Origin: Scatolibacter rhodanostii
GTDB taxonomy: Bacteria > Bacillota > Clostridia > Oscillospirales > Acutalibacteraceae
DNA: 64,000 nt
Assembly: GCF_900197595.1 (NCBI RefSeq)
Contig: NZ_FZLO01000004.1
Location: 1 to 64,000 of the forward strand
Reading direction: 5' to 3'
Shown here: positions 7,736 to 17,684 of the stretch, piece after piece
Layout: every line of letters begins with the position of its first letter
Numbering within the stretch: the stretch's first letter is position 1
The notes under the pieces: generated by a model
Seen by the model: the letters and a program-made list of their open reading frames with translations, nothing else
Databases searched by the model: none
Told to the model about the DNA's origin: nothing
Program-made: the position numbers and the translations under genes

Positions 7736-8686
7736 TTAGGCCGTTCCTCTTTGAATCACTTTTTCCAAGACTTCACGAGTGGGCAATCCCTCATTGTCGC
7801 TTTTATGAGAAATTTGGATAGCACCAAACACGTTTCCTCTGAAAGCCGCTTCTTTTAAAGATAATCCTTCTGCTAGTGCACTGATAACGCCTGCGGCAAA
7901 ACCATCGCCTGCGCCCACCGTATCCACAATTTTCTCTGCTGGAAATTCTCCCGAATAACCGCTTGCTCCATTTTGTTCCGAATAATAGGCACCGTCTTTG
8001 CCAAGCTTGACGATAACATAGCGAACCCCTTTTGCATGATAATAATCAGCAATATCTTCTGCCGAATCTTTTCCGGTAAGAATAGCGCCTTCTTTTAAAC
8101 CCGGAAGAATCAGATTAGCTTGTTCAGCCAATTCATTCAAGGTGGCTATCATCTTCTTTTCGCTTTCCCAAAGTTGCGGACGTAAATTGGGGTCAAATGA
8201 AATCGTAATATTTAATGCCAAAGCACGGGCAATTAATCTTTTTACGGCAAACAATGCCGATTCAGAAACAGCAGGCATAATGCCGGTAACATGCAGCCAA
8301 GTGCATCCGCTCAAGTCCAAATGGGTAACATCTTCTGCCGAAATCGAAGAGGCTGCTGAATTTTTACGGTAATATTGGATTTTAGGATCACCCTTTTCCA
8401 CTTTGCCTTTCATCATAAACCCTGTTGATCGGCTTGCATCCCTAAAGACTAAGTCAGTAGAAATACCATTTTTCTGCATAGCATCTACAATTTTATCGCC
8501 AAAAGAATCTGTACCCAGCTTTGTGCAATACACTGCTTGATGTCCCATTCTGCTAAGGCCTACTGCTACATTGTATTCTGCCCCGGCAATAGCTGAAGTA
8601 AACGTATTGACTTTGCTAAGCTCACCTGGTTCGTTTGCAATAAAGAGTCCCATCGGCTCCCCTAACAGTACAATTTTTCCTGCCAT
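7736..8686 (-). CDS. PfkB-family sugar kinase, 2-keto-3-deoxygluconate kinase-like
   Basis: A 316-residue ribokinase-fold kinase. The GAEYNVAVGLSRMG region near residue 35 binds the sugar, and DTVGAGDGFAAGV near residue 255 is the PfkB signature 2 with the catalytic Asp. The overall pattern, with FDPNLRPQLW near 170, is closest to KdgK-type kinases that phosphorylate 2-keto-3-deoxygluconate; fructokinase is a possible alternative. GGGGGA precedes the ATG. It follows manA by 17 bases, so both belong to one carbohydrate module. No KDPG aldolase gene is in view, so the substrate remains uncertain. Confidence 0.8.
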   Translation of the reverse strand: MAGKIVLLGEPMGLFIANEPGELSKVNTFTSAIAGAEYNVAVGLSRMGHQAVYCTKLGTDSFGDKIVDAMQKNGISTDLVFRDASRSTGFMMKGKVEKGDPKIQYYRKNSAASSISAEDVTHLDLSGCTWLHVTGIMPAVSESALFAVKRLIARALALNITISFDPNLRPQLWESEKKMIATLNELAEQANLILPGLKEGAILTGKDSAEDIADYYHAKGVRYVIVKLGKDGAYYSEQNGASGYSGEFPAEKIVDTVGAGDGFAAGVISALAEGLSLKEAAFRGNVFGAIQISHKSDNEGLPTREVLEKVIQRGTA

Positions 8687-8703
8687 GTTTCATTCCCCCG
8701 CTT

Positions 8704-9660
8704 TTATATCGTTGTCTGAATCCACTCACATTGGCCTTCAATGGTCACGTTACCTTCTCCGGCAGGAATAAACAAGCTATCCCCTTTTTGGAAAGATATT
8801 TTTTCACCTTGGCTGATGATTTCCCCTTTACCCTCTAAAATAACTAAGGATACAAATGTTTCGTCTTTTGCTTCAATGGTTGTCGCTCCATCGCAAGTAT
8901 AATGCTCTGTCGTGAAATATTTACATTCAGCCAAAAGCTTATGCTTGGCATCCCCTGATTGATGTAATGTGTCATCCCACTGATTCGCTTGTGAGGGTGA
9001 TAGTTTAGAAACGGCCAATGCTTTTTCAATATGCAGTTCTCTTAAATTTCCTTGTGCATCTCGTCTGGCATAGTCATATACACGATATGTCATATTAGAG
9101 TTTTGCTGAATTTCACAAATCAAGATACCAGCGCCAATCGCATGAATGGTTCCTGATTCTATGAAAAACACATCTCCTTTTTTAACCGGCACTTTGTTCA
9201 GAACTTCTGTGACCGTATTATTGTTAATGCGGCGGCAAAAATCCTCTTTAGATATCTCTTGATTTACACCAAAATAAAGGTACGCACCTTCCTCGCAGTC
9301 CATGACATACCACATTTCAGTTTTGCCGTATTCGCCTTCGATTTCTAATGCAAACTCATCACTGGGATGAACTTGAATAGAAAGCGCTTGTTTGGCATCA
9401 ATAAATTTAATAAGAACAGGAAATTTTGCAAAAGCCTCGGCTCTTGTACCCAAAACCTGATTTCCACATTTTTCAATATACTGTGAAAATGTGAGCCCGT
9501 CAAACTCGCCCCCGCTTACAACACTTTCACCATCCGGGTGAGCAGAAAGCTCCCATGTTTCGGCTAATGGTGTCATATCGCTTACCTTTCCATATTGTTC
9601 TTTTAGTCTTGTGCCACCCCAAAGATAATCTTTGCAAGCCGGTTTTAATTTTTGAATCAT
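8704..9660 (-). CDS. manA: Mannose-6-phosphate isomerase, class I
   Basis: Interconverts mannose 6-phosphate and fructose 6-phosphate. The 318-residue length matches the short Firmicutes ManA. Cupin-fold zinc ligands are visible in QVHPSDEFA and in the EMWYVMD region, with a further His in ESGTIHAIGAG near residue 173. The start KPACKDYLWGG is typical of the family. It is followed closely by the PfkB kinase and preceded by the PBP gene 64 bases away. It may feed mannose-containing envelope polymers or allow mannose use; the sequence does not decide. Confidence 0.93.
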   Translation of the reverse strand: MIQKLKPACKDYLWGGTRLKEQYGKVSDMTPLAETWELSAHPDGESVVSGGEFDGLTFSQYIEKCGNQVLGTRAEAFAKFPVLIKFIDAKQALSIQVHPSDEFALEIEGEYGKTEMWYVMDCEEGAYLYFGVNQEISKEDFCRRINNNTVTEVLNKVPVKKGDVFFIESGTIHAIGAGILICEIQQNSNMTYRVYDYARRDAQGNLRELHIEKALAVSKLSPSQANQWDDTLHQSGDAKHKLLAECKYFTTEHYTCDGATTIEAKDETFVSLVILEGKGEIISQGEKISFQKGDSLFIPAGEGNVTIEGQCEWIQTTI

Positions 9661-9724
9661 GTCTAAATCCCAATCCTTTTCTATTTTTTAAATCATATGC
9701 GTACAAATGATAGGCTATCCTTCT

Positions 9725-11074
9725 TTATTCCGATATTGCTGCCTGCAGCATTTCAACGGCAACACTACCTGCTGTCTGCAAGGCAGACTCCCCTTCTTCT
9801 ACCACCACAGCAAAAGCATAAGGTGTGTTGGGGTTATTCGAAAAGCCCACAATCCAACAAGTATCGCCTTCATCACTGCCTACTTCAGCTGTACCCGTTT
9901 TGGCAGAAATCTGCATATCTGCCGGGAAAAAGCTATCCCCATAATAATCGGAAACAACGGTACGCATGGCCGTGCGGAGCTGCTCTGCTTGCTGACTGTT
10001 CATATAGCGGTTACTGCCCGCATTGAGTGAACCCAATAAATCCATAGAATTTGTCAATTTGGGTTGCACGTAACTGCCGTCAGTGGCAATTGCTCCCATC
10101 AATGTCATCATATGATATGGATTTGCCAAATCTGTGTATTGCCCAATACCCGACCAACCTAAGTTATGGCTATCAGCTTGTGTTAAATCAACACTACTTT
10201 TAGCTGTGTCAATTCCCTGAAAAGACAATGTTTTGTTAAACCCTAATTCCACCGCTTTCTTTTGTAAAGCATCTGCTCCAATTTCAACGGCAAGCTGTGA
10301 AAAATACACGTTGCAAGAATTCCCCAATGCTTGTTGTGCGTTTTGCACGCCATGCACACCCATACAGGTAATTTCTGCTCCGCCAATCATCACCGAGCCT
10401 TCGCAAGTAAACTCTTTTTCTGCCCAAGAATCTGGCCACTTATCCATCGCTGCGGCCAATGTAACAATTTTAAAAATAGAGCCTGGTGTAAAAGAAGAGG
10501 ATAAAACTCTATCTACATAGGCACCTTTATAATAGTCATTTTCTAAAATATCCTCAGGGGGATTCGATGGGTCGAATGTCGGCTGACTTACTTTGGCTAG
10601 AATGTCACCTGTCTTATAGTTATACATAATCGCTGCTCCCCGGTGACTGCCTAAAGCATAATAAGCCGCCAGAGAAACATCCGTATCAATTGTCAGTTTA
10701 ATATCGTTGCCAAAGGAGTTGAACATGGTCTTGCTAGAACCTGTAATAAAATTATAGCCTGAAAGCTTGCTATGCATAGTTGCCTGCACGCTTGTCCCGA
10801 TTGAGCCATTGTTGTCGCCAATCGTGTGTAAAAGTGCTTTACGTACATCTTCGCTTTCACTATAGACCCTGGCGCCCTCTTTGCTTTCTGCCAAGATATT
10901 ACCATTTCTATCAGTGATTTTACCCATAGCAGTTAAAGAAATGTGGCGATTATACGGCTGCATGGCCCACATACTGCCATTCATATATAGGCTGACAAAA
11001 AACCAAGCTAGTCCGCCAACGAAAATGAAAAGAGCAATGTAGAGTACAATCGAGCGTTTACCTGTTGTTCTCAT
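9725..11074 (-). CDS. Single-transpeptidase penicillin-binding protein (PbpA/FtsI type)
   Basis: A 449-residue class B-like PBP that cross-links peptidoglycan outside the membrane. It has one N-terminal membrane anchor (about residues 8-31), a short pedestal with TDRNGNILAE, then the transpeptidase domain with SIFK (catalytic Ser199), SCN (253-255) and KTG (392-394). The ATG at 11074 overlaps the stop codon of the upstream FHA-FtsW gene as ATGA, and AGGTG lies upstream; a longer frame to 11101 lacks a better site. The tight coupling says it is the dedicated partner transpeptidase of that SEDS polymerase. It is short for the family, without a PASTA tail. Confidence 0.92.
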   Translation of the reverse strand: MRTTGKRSIVLYIALFIFVGGLAWFFVSLYMNGSMWAMQPYNRHISLTAMGKITDRNGNILAESKEGARVYSESEDVRKALLHTIGDNNGSIGTSVQATMHSKLSGYNFITGSSKTMFNSFGNDIKLTIDTDVSLAAYYALGSHRGAAIMYNYKTGDILAKVSQPTFDPSNPPEDILENDYYKGAYVDRVLSSSFTPGSIFKIVTLAAAMDKWPDSWAEKEFTCEGSVMIGGAEITCMGVHGVQNAQQALGNSCNVYFSQLAVEIGADALQKKAVELGFNKTLSFQGIDTAKSSVDLTQADSHNLGWSGIGQYTDLANPYHMMTLMGAIATDGSYVQPKLTNSMDLLGSLNAGSNRYMNSQQAEQLRTAMRTVVSDYYGDSFFPADMQISAKTGTAEVGSDEGDTCWIVGFSNNPNTPYAFAVVVEEGESALQTAGSVAVEMLQAAISE

Positions 11075-12933
11075 CCTCTCACCTGCCCTTGTACAAACCA
11101 CTCTTGTTCACGAGTTGCTTGTTCTTTTCCTTGACGAATCTTTTGTTTAATTGCCTCTTCTTCTCTTTCAATTCTTGTTTTTTCTTCTTCACGTGCCTGT
11201 TTTCTGGTTTGCCTTCGTACCGCATACGTTCTCTCATCTGCGGCTTTCAGAAAGGCCAGCATACCCCAAACAGACATCATACTCGAACCACCTGCACTGA
11301 TAAACGGAAGCGTTACACCAGTAAAAGGAATAATATCTGTCGCACCAAAAACATTTAAGCTTGCTTGAAACAGCAAAAGTCCTGCTGCTGCACAAGAAAC
11401 AATAGAGAAGAATGTTGAACGGCTTCGTGTCACATCGCTTCTTGCATATAAGGTAAACATAGCAATGGCAATTACAATTACCAAACCAAGGAGCAAGCCT
11501 TGTTCTTCACAAAGAAAACCAAAGACCAAGTCATTTTCTGCCGCAAAAATCGGACCAATATCACCCTTGCCGGCAAAATACCCCTCGCCCAAGCCGACGC
11601 CCAAAAGACCGCCGCTAGCAAGATACGTTAACATTCTAGTTTGCTGAAAACCACCATCATCACGTATACCTGCTTCCCAAATATGTCCCCACGATTCAAA
11701 TCGATTGGCAACATGCGGCTTAAACCTTAAAATCAGCACAATACCGATTAGTGCCGCCGCAATTACTAAAATAATCGTCCGAATACTACCAGAGCGCATA
11801 AACGCAATAATCAGGAATGCTGCAAAGAAAATCAACGCTGTTCCGAAGTCTTTCATAATAAAAAGAAAAGCCATACAAATTCCGCTAAAAATTAGAAATT
11901 GTGTGATATTCTTCTCTGTTTGCAACTTATCTAATGTAGAAGCGCCAAAGAAAATAAAAGCTATTTTAATAAATTCGGAGGGTTGAATGCTAAATGAACC
12001 AATAAAAATCCAATTGCGAGAACCGTTTACTGTTCTGCCCAGCACCAAATTTAGTATAAACAGAACAATGGCGCCAATGCCAATCGCCATTTTGAATTTT
12101 TCAACTCGCTCCAAATCTCCCATAAACCAAATCAAGAAATTAAGTATCACAATGCCAATAACCATTGCCGCAATTTGCACATAAGAAGTATGCAGGGTTT
12201 CGTCATAACTGGACATCAACAAAATACCGATTCCACTGAGCAAATAGGCAACCGTCTCAATCTCAAAATTTACGCGTTTCTGTATTCCGATGATGTAGAT
12301 ATACAATGACCAGCCGATAACCGTCGTCATTAGAAAAGGAATAAACGGTGTTACCGAAAATTGACCGCCGGCAAGCGACATTTGCAAAGTCATCAGCAGA
12401 TGAACCAACGTCGCCACAAACATAAGCTTGGCCGGTGAAGCTGCTTCACGAGAAAAGCCACGAAACATTCTGCGTTTTTGTTCTTCCGATTTGTCAGAGC
12501 GCAACAAAGTCAGCGTGGTTGCTCCAATTGTAATGTCGTCTCCGACCTCAACCCGCTTCTTGTCTTCCACCTTCTTGCCGTTTACAAAAACACCTGTTTT
12601 AGAGCCTGTATCACACACAAGCCAGCCCTCTTCACGGCGCATCAATACAGCGTGATCACGAGAAACCAATTGGTCTGCCTCTAAAACCACATCACAGCTT
12701 TTGCTTCGTCCAATTGAATTTTCCCAATAGAGAATAGGGAATTTCACTTTTGCATTGTGATCAGCGAGCATAATAACCGGAGATCTTCTCCGCTGCCCTT
12801 TTCGAAAAGAGGTGTAACTTCTCCAGACTACATAAAAAGTCAAAACCGGCACAATCAAGCGCACAATCAGCAATACTACCGGTAGAACCCCTGTCTGAAT
12901 CATGTTTACCAGCATTTCTTTTATTTCTCCCAA
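11071..12933 (-). CDS. FHA domain fused to FtsW/RodA/SpoVE-family SEDS protein
   Basis: A 620-residue fusion. Residues 15-38 form a membrane segment, residues about 65-145 a forkhead-associated domain with all key phosphothreonine-binding residues (Gly75-Arg76, SRDH at 91-94, Asn118), and residues about 165-585 a ten-helix SEDS glycosyltransferase ending in the GVTLPFISAGGSS motif. A basic, coiled C-terminal tail follows. The SEDS part polymerises lipid II with the PBP encoded by the overlapping next gene. The start is TTG 12933 with GAGGAGG seven bases upstream. The FHA domain, cytoplasmic by topology, should read Ser/Thr phosphorylation, but no kinase gene is in the window. Confidence 0.93.
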   Translation of the reverse strand: MGEIKEMLVNMIQTGVLPVVLLIVRLIVPVLTFYVVWRSYTSFRKGQRRRSPVIMLADHNAKVKFPILYWENSIGRSKSCDVVLEADQLVSRDHAVLMRREEGWLVCDTGSKTGVFVNGKKVEDKKRVEVGDDITIGATTLTLLRSDKSEEQKRRMFRGFSREAASPAKLMFVATLVHLLMTLQMSLAGGQFSVTPFIPFLMTTVIGWSLYIYIIGIQKRVNFEIETVAYLLSGIGILLMSSYDETLHTSYVQIAAMVIGIVILNFLIWFMGDLERVEKFKMAIGIGAIVLFILNLVLGRTVNGSRNWIFIGSFSIQPSEFIKIAFIFFGASTLDKLQTEKNITQFLIFSGICMAFLFIMKDFGTALIFFAAFLIIAFMRSGSIRTIILVIAAALIGIVLILRFKPHVANRFESWGHIWEAGIRDDGGFQQTRMLTYLASGGLLGVGLGEGYFAGKGDIGPIFAAENDLVFGFLCEEQGLLLGLVIVIAIAMFTLYARSDVTRSRSTFFSIVSCAAAGLLLFQASLNVFGATDIIPFTGVTLPFISAGGSSMMSVWGMLAFLKAADERTYAVRRQTRKQAREEEKTRIEREEEAIKQKIRQGKEQATREQEWFVQGQVRG

Positions 12934-12965
12934 GAAATCGCCTCCTCTTGATTTACCGTCTTTTT

Positions 12966-13634
12966 TTATAACTGTGGTTCTGAAATCGCCACAATCGTTC
13001 CGTCATTTTTATAAATATGATTTTCTCTCACAAATCCTCTGACCATAGAAAGCGGATAGACTCTGGCATTTTTGCCAACGACTGTACCGGGATTTAGTAC
13101 AGCACCACAACCAACTTCTACGTTATCACCAAGCATAGCACCAAACTTTTTAAGCCCTGTTTCCACTTTCACTTCTTTATGTCTTACCGTAACCAAAGTT
13201 TTGTCTTGCTTCACATTAGAAGTCACTGCACCTGCACCCATATGAGATTTATATCCCAAAATAGAGTCACCGACATAGTTATAATGTGGCACTTGCACAT
13301 TATTGAACAGAATGACATTTTTAAGTTCTGTTGAGTTGCCAATCACGCAGTTTTCCCCTGCCAACACATTTCCTCTGATGAAGGCGCCTGGTCTTACCTC
13401 TGTATGATGTCCAATGATACAAGGACCTGCAATATAAGTATTCGGATAAATTTTAGCTGTTTTGGATATCCAGACATTCTCGTCTGTGCATTCATATTCT
13501 TCTTCAGACAATGTTTTGCCCAACTCTATCAAAAAATTTCCGATTTTAGGAAGAGCCTCCCAAGGGTATGTCGTGTCTGATAGAATTGGTTTTGCCAGTG
13601 TATTTTGCAGGCTATACATTTCACAAGTTTTCAT
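12966..13634 (-). CDS. Left-handed beta-helix acyltransferase-like protein (GlmU C-terminal type)
   Basis: A 222-residue protein made largely of hexapeptide repeats (residues about 50-200), including IGHHTEVRPGAFIRG, VIGNSTELKN and GAVLNPGTVVGKNARV. These form a left-handed parallel beta-helix like the acyltransferase half of GlmU or glucose-1-phosphate nucleotidyltransferases, but the nucleotidyltransferase domain is absent. ATG 13634 is chosen because GGGAG stands upstream; a GTG nine codons earlier does not. It is the first gene of the run leading to FHA-FtsW and PBP, so a role in envelope precursor synthesis is likely. The acyl group and substrate are unknown. Confidence 0.75.
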   Translation of the reverse strand: MKTCEMYSLQNTLAKPILSDTTYPWEALPKIGNFLIELGKTLSEEEYECTDENVWISKTAKIYPNTYIAGPCIIGHHTEVRPGAFIRGNVLAGENCVIGNSTELKNVILFNNVQVPHYNYVGDSILGYKSHMGAGAVTSNVKQDKTLVTVRHKEVKVETGLKKFGAMLGDNVEVGCGAVLNPGTVVGKNARVYPLSMVRGFVRENHIYKNDGTIVAISEPQL

Positions 13635-13837
13635 GTTTTTTCTCCCGTCAATTTTCTGCACTATTTTTTACTATAAATTTATTATAAGTTGGTCTTTGCA
13701 CAAAATTTGCTTGTTCTTGCTGACAACTTTTTCTTCTCTTTTGTGCAGATTGATGTCAAACTATTGTCTATATTATACAACGAGGTTGAGGGAAACGCAA
13801 TTAAAAATCCCTTTTGATTTCTCTTAAAGCTTCCTTA

Positions 13838-13880
13838 AATCAAACGGCTGCTTTGAAATAAACAAAGCAGCCGTTTGATT
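13838..13880. terminator. Strong hairpin after the secA-lipoprotein operon
   Basis: An 18-bp perfect stem (13838-13855 with 13863-13880) and seven-base loop. The T run is weak on the minus strand, the direction of both flanking genes, but the stem is strong. The remainder of 13635-13949 is AT-rich with no further gene that I can support. Confidence 0.7.
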
Positions 13881-13949
13881 CTTTATTTAAGGTTAGTGCC
13901 ACTAATATTTCAATAGAATGATACTAGCGTTTATTTTTATACAAACATA

Positions 13950-14714
13950 CTAGTTATTTTGTGCTTTAAACAGCACAACATTTTCATCAATCTCTTCTAG
14001 TTGTGTGGTATCAAGTTGCAATTCTCCGGCCTCTGTGCGCAAAATCTGCATGCTAACAGTAATAGCAGAGCCATAAGTAGGAGCCGCATTGATTTCTTTT
14101 TCGCACATTTCTATCACTTTGTCAATGAATACATCGGTTAAGACAACTGCGGTTTCTTCATTAGAAGATTCTTCCTCTTCGCTGTCAACCGTATCCTCAT
14201 CTTCAGCATATTCATCTTCTTCCTCTAGAGAACTTTCTGGAGATACTTCGGAAGATGTTTTCTGCTCAAGCAATGTATCTGCATTTAAACGCAGATTTTG
14301 TGCTTCTGGCAAAATATCTGCAAATAAAGTCAAAGGTTCAATCTCAACATCAACAACATAACCCTTATTGTTTTCCTGTTTATCTCGAACTGTGTATTTA
14401 CTCATGCCATAGGCTTTAGTAACCAACTCTTCAATTTTAGCTTTTTGAGCTTCTGACGGGTTAATTTCAAATGCGTTACAGAAATAAATTACTCCGTTTT
14501 CAACCGTCGTTTGTCGGTTTTCATTCGCCTTTGCTTCCGTTTGATTCGTGATATCAATCAGCGCCGCATTATCACCATGATAACTGCTGTTTAGCAGTGC
14601 GGTAATATACCCTGAAACATCATAGTCCGGAAATTCAGAGCGAAAAACATGGCAGCCTGTCATCGAAAGAGTCAAGACCAAAGCTCCGAAAATCGCCAGC
14701 ATTTTTCTTTTCAT
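13950..14714 (-). CDS. Lipoprotein with acidic insert, function unknown
   Basis: A 254-residue secreted lipoprotein: signal peptide with lipobox SMTGC (Cys at about residue 21), a first folded part to about residue 150, then a very acidic Glu/Asp/Ser linker (about 155-200) and a short C-terminal part. The pattern of charged helices ending in a YxV-rich strand region resembles uncharacterised clostridial lipoproteins of the DUF5105 kind; that match is tentative. ATG 14714 has GGAGGGGA upstream, while an earlier GTG-type start reads into the secA stop. It follows secA by 18 bases and is probably co-transcribed with it. Confidence 0.75.
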   Translation of the reverse strand: MKRKMLAIFGALVLTLSMTGCHVFRSEFPDYDVSGYITALLNSSYHGDNAALIDITNQTEAKANENRQTTVENGVIYFCNAFEINPSEAQKAKIEELVTKAYGMSKYTVRDKQENNKGYVVDVEIEPLTLFADILPEAQNLRLNADTLLEQKTSSEVSPESSLEEEDEYAEDEDTVDSEEEESSNEETAVVLTDVFIDKVIEMCEKEINAAPTYGSAITVSMQILRTEAGELQLDTTQLEEIDENVVLFKAQNN

Positions 14715-14732
14715 AAGTCCCCTCCAAGCCAA

Positions 14733-17483
14733 TTATTCGTCTTTACCGTGGCATTTTTTATACTTCTTGCCGCTTCCGCAAGGGCAAGGATCATTTCTGC
14801 CGGGTTTTTTATCTTTTTTAACGGGTTGTTTCTTGGTTTCTTCTGAAAGGCCGGCGGCATTTGTTCCGGTTACTTTGGCAACCTGCTCCCGTTTGGGTGC
14901 TTCTGGTGTACGTAAACGAACCGTCAGCACCATCTTTGCCGTGTTCACTTTAATCGATTCAATCAAGCTCTCAAACATTTCAAAGCCTTCATTGCGATAT
15001 TCCACTACAGGGTCATGCTGACCATAAGCACGCAGACGGATACCGTCCTTCAATTGTTCCATGGCATCAATATGATCCATCCACTCAGAGTCTACATTTT
15101 TTAACAGAACCACATGTTCAATTTCACGCATGATTGGTGAAGTGAACTCTGCTTCTCTCTTTTCATAAAGCTCTTTTGCTTTGTCTTTGATTTCTCCTGC
15201 CACAAATTCAGGCTCGATATTATCTAATTCATCAGCAGAATAAACCAAATCATCTGCTGTGAGAACCCAACCCAAATATTCTTTACGAAGACCGCTGATA
15301 TCCCAGTTATCGTGAGGCATATCCTTGGGCATATATTTGTGAACAGTGCTATCGATGGAATCCTCCACCATTTTCTGGATTTTTTCTTTCACATTTTCGC
15401 CGTCAAGAACATCGTTGCGCTGTTTATAGATAATTTCACGTTGCACGTTCATGACGTCATCATATTGCAACACGTTTTTACGAGCTGCAAAGTTGCGCCC
15501 TTCATATTTACGCTGCGCACTTTCAATGGTATTGCTCACCATTTTAGCTTCAATCGGAACACTTTCATCCATTTTCAAGCGTTCCATCATGGATTGAATG
15601 CGCTCGCCGCCAAACAATCTCATCAATTCATCTTCAAGTGAAATATAAAAACGGCTCTTACCGGGGTCGCCCTGACGTCCGGCACGTCCTCGCAGCTGAT
15701 TATCGATACGGCGTGACTCATGCCGCTCTGTACCGATGATATAAAGTCCGCCAAGTTTTCTGACTTCTTCTGCATCAGGCTCAATCTGTGCTTTATATTT
15801 GGTGTTCAGTTCACCAAATGTCTTTCTTGCACTCAAAATTTCTTCATTGTCTGTTTCGCCAAAAGCCGTTGCTTCTGCAATTAGTTCTTCGCTGAACTGC
15901 ATACGGCGCATTTCAGAAACTGCCATATATTCGGCATTGCCGCCCAACAGAATATCCGTACCACGACCTGCCATGTTTGTCGCAATGGTCACCGCATTTT
16001 TTCGTCCTGCTTGTGCAATAATCTGTGCTTCTTTTTCGTGATACTTCGCATTCAAGACTTCGTGCCGAATGCCGCGTCTTTTCAGCATAGCAGACAACTG
16101 CTCTGAACGTTCAATGCTGATTGTACCCACCAGAACGGGTTGTCCCTTTTGGTGATGCTCCATAATGTCTTCAATGACCGCCGCAAATTTGGCTTTTTCA
16201 TTTTTATACACTACATCAGAGCAATCTTCTCGAATCATAGGTCTGTTTGTCGGGATTTCAACGACATCCAGCTTATAGATTTCGCCAAATTCCTCTTCCT
16301 CTGTCATGGCGGTTCCGGTCATGCCAGAAAGCTTGTCATACAGTCTGAAATAATTCTGGAAGGTAATCGTAGCAAGCGTTTTGCTTTCTCTTGCCACTTC
16401 CACATTCTCTTTGGCTTCAATTGCCTGATGCAAGCCTTCGTTATAACGACGGCCATACATAAGTCGTCCCGTAAATTCATCAACAATAATAACCTGACCG
16501 TCACGCACCACATAATCAATGTCACGCTTCATTGAGCCATGTGCTTTAATCGCCTGATTAACATGGTGCTGAATGGTAATATTTTCTGGGTCTGTCAGAT
16601 TTTCAAGATTAAAATATTGCTCGGCTTTTTTGACACCTCTTTGGGTAAGCGAACAGGTCTTGAGCTTTTCATTGACAATATAATCATATTCTTTATAAAC
16701 TTCATCGTTGTCTTGCTTTTCGTCTGTTTCAACGACCACAACGGGGGTCAACATTTTGGCAAAATTGTTGGCAATGCTATAAAGCTCTGTTGATTTTTCG
16801 CCTGAGCCTGAAATAATCAGAGGAGTTCTCGCCTCGTCAATTAAAATGGAGTCAACCTCGTCCACAATGGCAAAAGAATGGCTTCTCTGCACCTTTTTCT
16901 CTTTATAAATGACCATGTTGTCACGCAGATAGTCAAAGCCAAACTCGTTATTTGTGCCATAGGTCACATCAGCAGCATAGGCTTTTTTGCGTGCTTCATT
17001 CTCCATGCCCGATAAAATCACCCCAACAGTCATGCCGAGAAAGCGATAGACACGCCCCATTAGCTCACTTTGATAGCTGGCAAGATATTCATTGACGGTG
17101 ACAATATGAACTCCTTTTCCGGCAAGAGCATTCAAATAGCCGGGCAAAACAGAAAGCAGGGTTTTTCCCTCACCGGTTTTCATCTCTGCGATACGTCCCT
17201 GATGAATGACGATACCGCCGATAATCTGAACCTTATAGGGGCGATAGCCCAAAACACGTTCAGCGGCTTCGCAGACAACGGCAAAAGCATCCGGCAGAAT
17301 GTCATCAAGGGTTTGACCGCTTTCCAGTTTTCCTTTGAGAGCTTCTGTCTGTGACTTTAGTTCAGAGTCACTCATTTTTTTATAGTGTTCTTCAAGGTTC
17401 AAAACTGATTTGACAAGTGGGTCAATTCGTTTCAGTTCTTTTTTGCTGTAATTCCCAAAGAATCTGGACAATATATTTGCCAT
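14733..17483 (-). CDS. secA: Preprotein translocase ATPase SecA
   Basis: The 916-residue motor that drives unfolded proteins through SecYEG. Visible are Walker A in [10 protein letters not shown] (near residue 105), the DEAD-type motif [16 protein letters not shown] (near 210), the IRA/helicase motifs including GRGTDI and the arginine motif [11 protein letters not shown], and the zinc-binding tail [15 protein letters not shown] that contacts SecB-like partners or phospholipid. The length is normal. GAAAGGCG precedes the ATG. It has its own extended -10 promoter and carries the following lipoprotein gene. Confidence 0.98.
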   Translation of the reverse strand: MANILSRFFGNYSKKELKRIDPLVKSVLNLEEHYKKMSDSELKSQTEALKGKLESGQTLDDILPDAFAVVCEAAERVLGYRPYKVQIIGGIVIHQGRIAEMKTGEGKTLLSVLPGYLNALAGKGVHIVTVNEYLASYQSELMGRVYRFLGMTVGVILSGMENEARKKAYAADVTYGTNNEFGFDYLRDNMVIYKEKKVQRSHSFAIVDEVDSILIDEARTPLIISGSGEKSTELYSIANNFAKMLTPVVVVETDEKQDNDEVYKEYDYIVNEKLKTCSLTQRGVKKAEQYFNLENLTDPENITIQHHVNQAIKAHGSMKRDIDYVVRDGQVIIVDEFTGRLMYGRRYNEGLHQAIEAKENVEVARESKTLATITFQNYFRLYDKLSGMTGTAMTEEEEFGEIYKLDVVEIPTNRPMIREDCSDVVYKNEKAKFAAVIEDIMEHHQKGQPVLVGTISIERSEQLSAMLKRRGIRHEVLNAKYHEKEAQIIAQAGRKNAVTIATNMAGRGTDILLGGNAEYMAVSEMRRMQFSEELIAEATAFGETDNEEILSARKTFGELNTKYKAQIEPDAEEVRKLGGLYIIGTERHESRRIDNQLRGRAGRQGDPGKSRFYISLEDELMRLFGGERIQSMMERLKMDESVPIEAKMVSNTIESAQRKYEGRNFAARKNVLQYDDVMNVQREIIYKQRNDVLDGENVKEKIQKMVEDSIDSTVHKYMPKDMPHDNWDISGLRKEYLGWVLTADDLVYSADELDNIEPEFVAGEIKDKAKELYEKREAEFTSPIMREIEHVVLLKNVDSEWMDHIDAMEQLKDGIRLRAYGQHDPVVEYRNEGFEMFESLIESIKVNTAKMVLTVRLRTPEAPKREQVAKVTGTNAAGLSEETKKQPVKKDKKPGRNDPCPCGSGKKYKKCHGKDE

Positions 17484-17547
17484 GCTGCATCGCCTTTCGT
17501 TCTATGTTAATTTTTAGAATCTTTATTGTCTATCAAACATACCGCTT

Positions 17548-17577
17548 ATTATAGCATATCAAAAGAAATAATTGCAA
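17548..17577 (-). promoter_or_regulatory. secA promoter, extended -10
   Basis: On the minus strand TTGCAA (17572-17577) and TATAAT (17548-17553) are separated by 18 bases. TGC immediately before the -10 makes it an extended -10. Transcription starts about 60 bases before secA. Confidence 0.7.
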
Positions 17578-17684
17578 GAAAACAGGCGATTATTTACATC
17601 CACGTCATAAAGTTATCTGTTTTCTCTTACCTGCAAATTTCCAAGCAATCTTTTCCGTTTTGCTTCTTTAGACCAGCTAATCGA

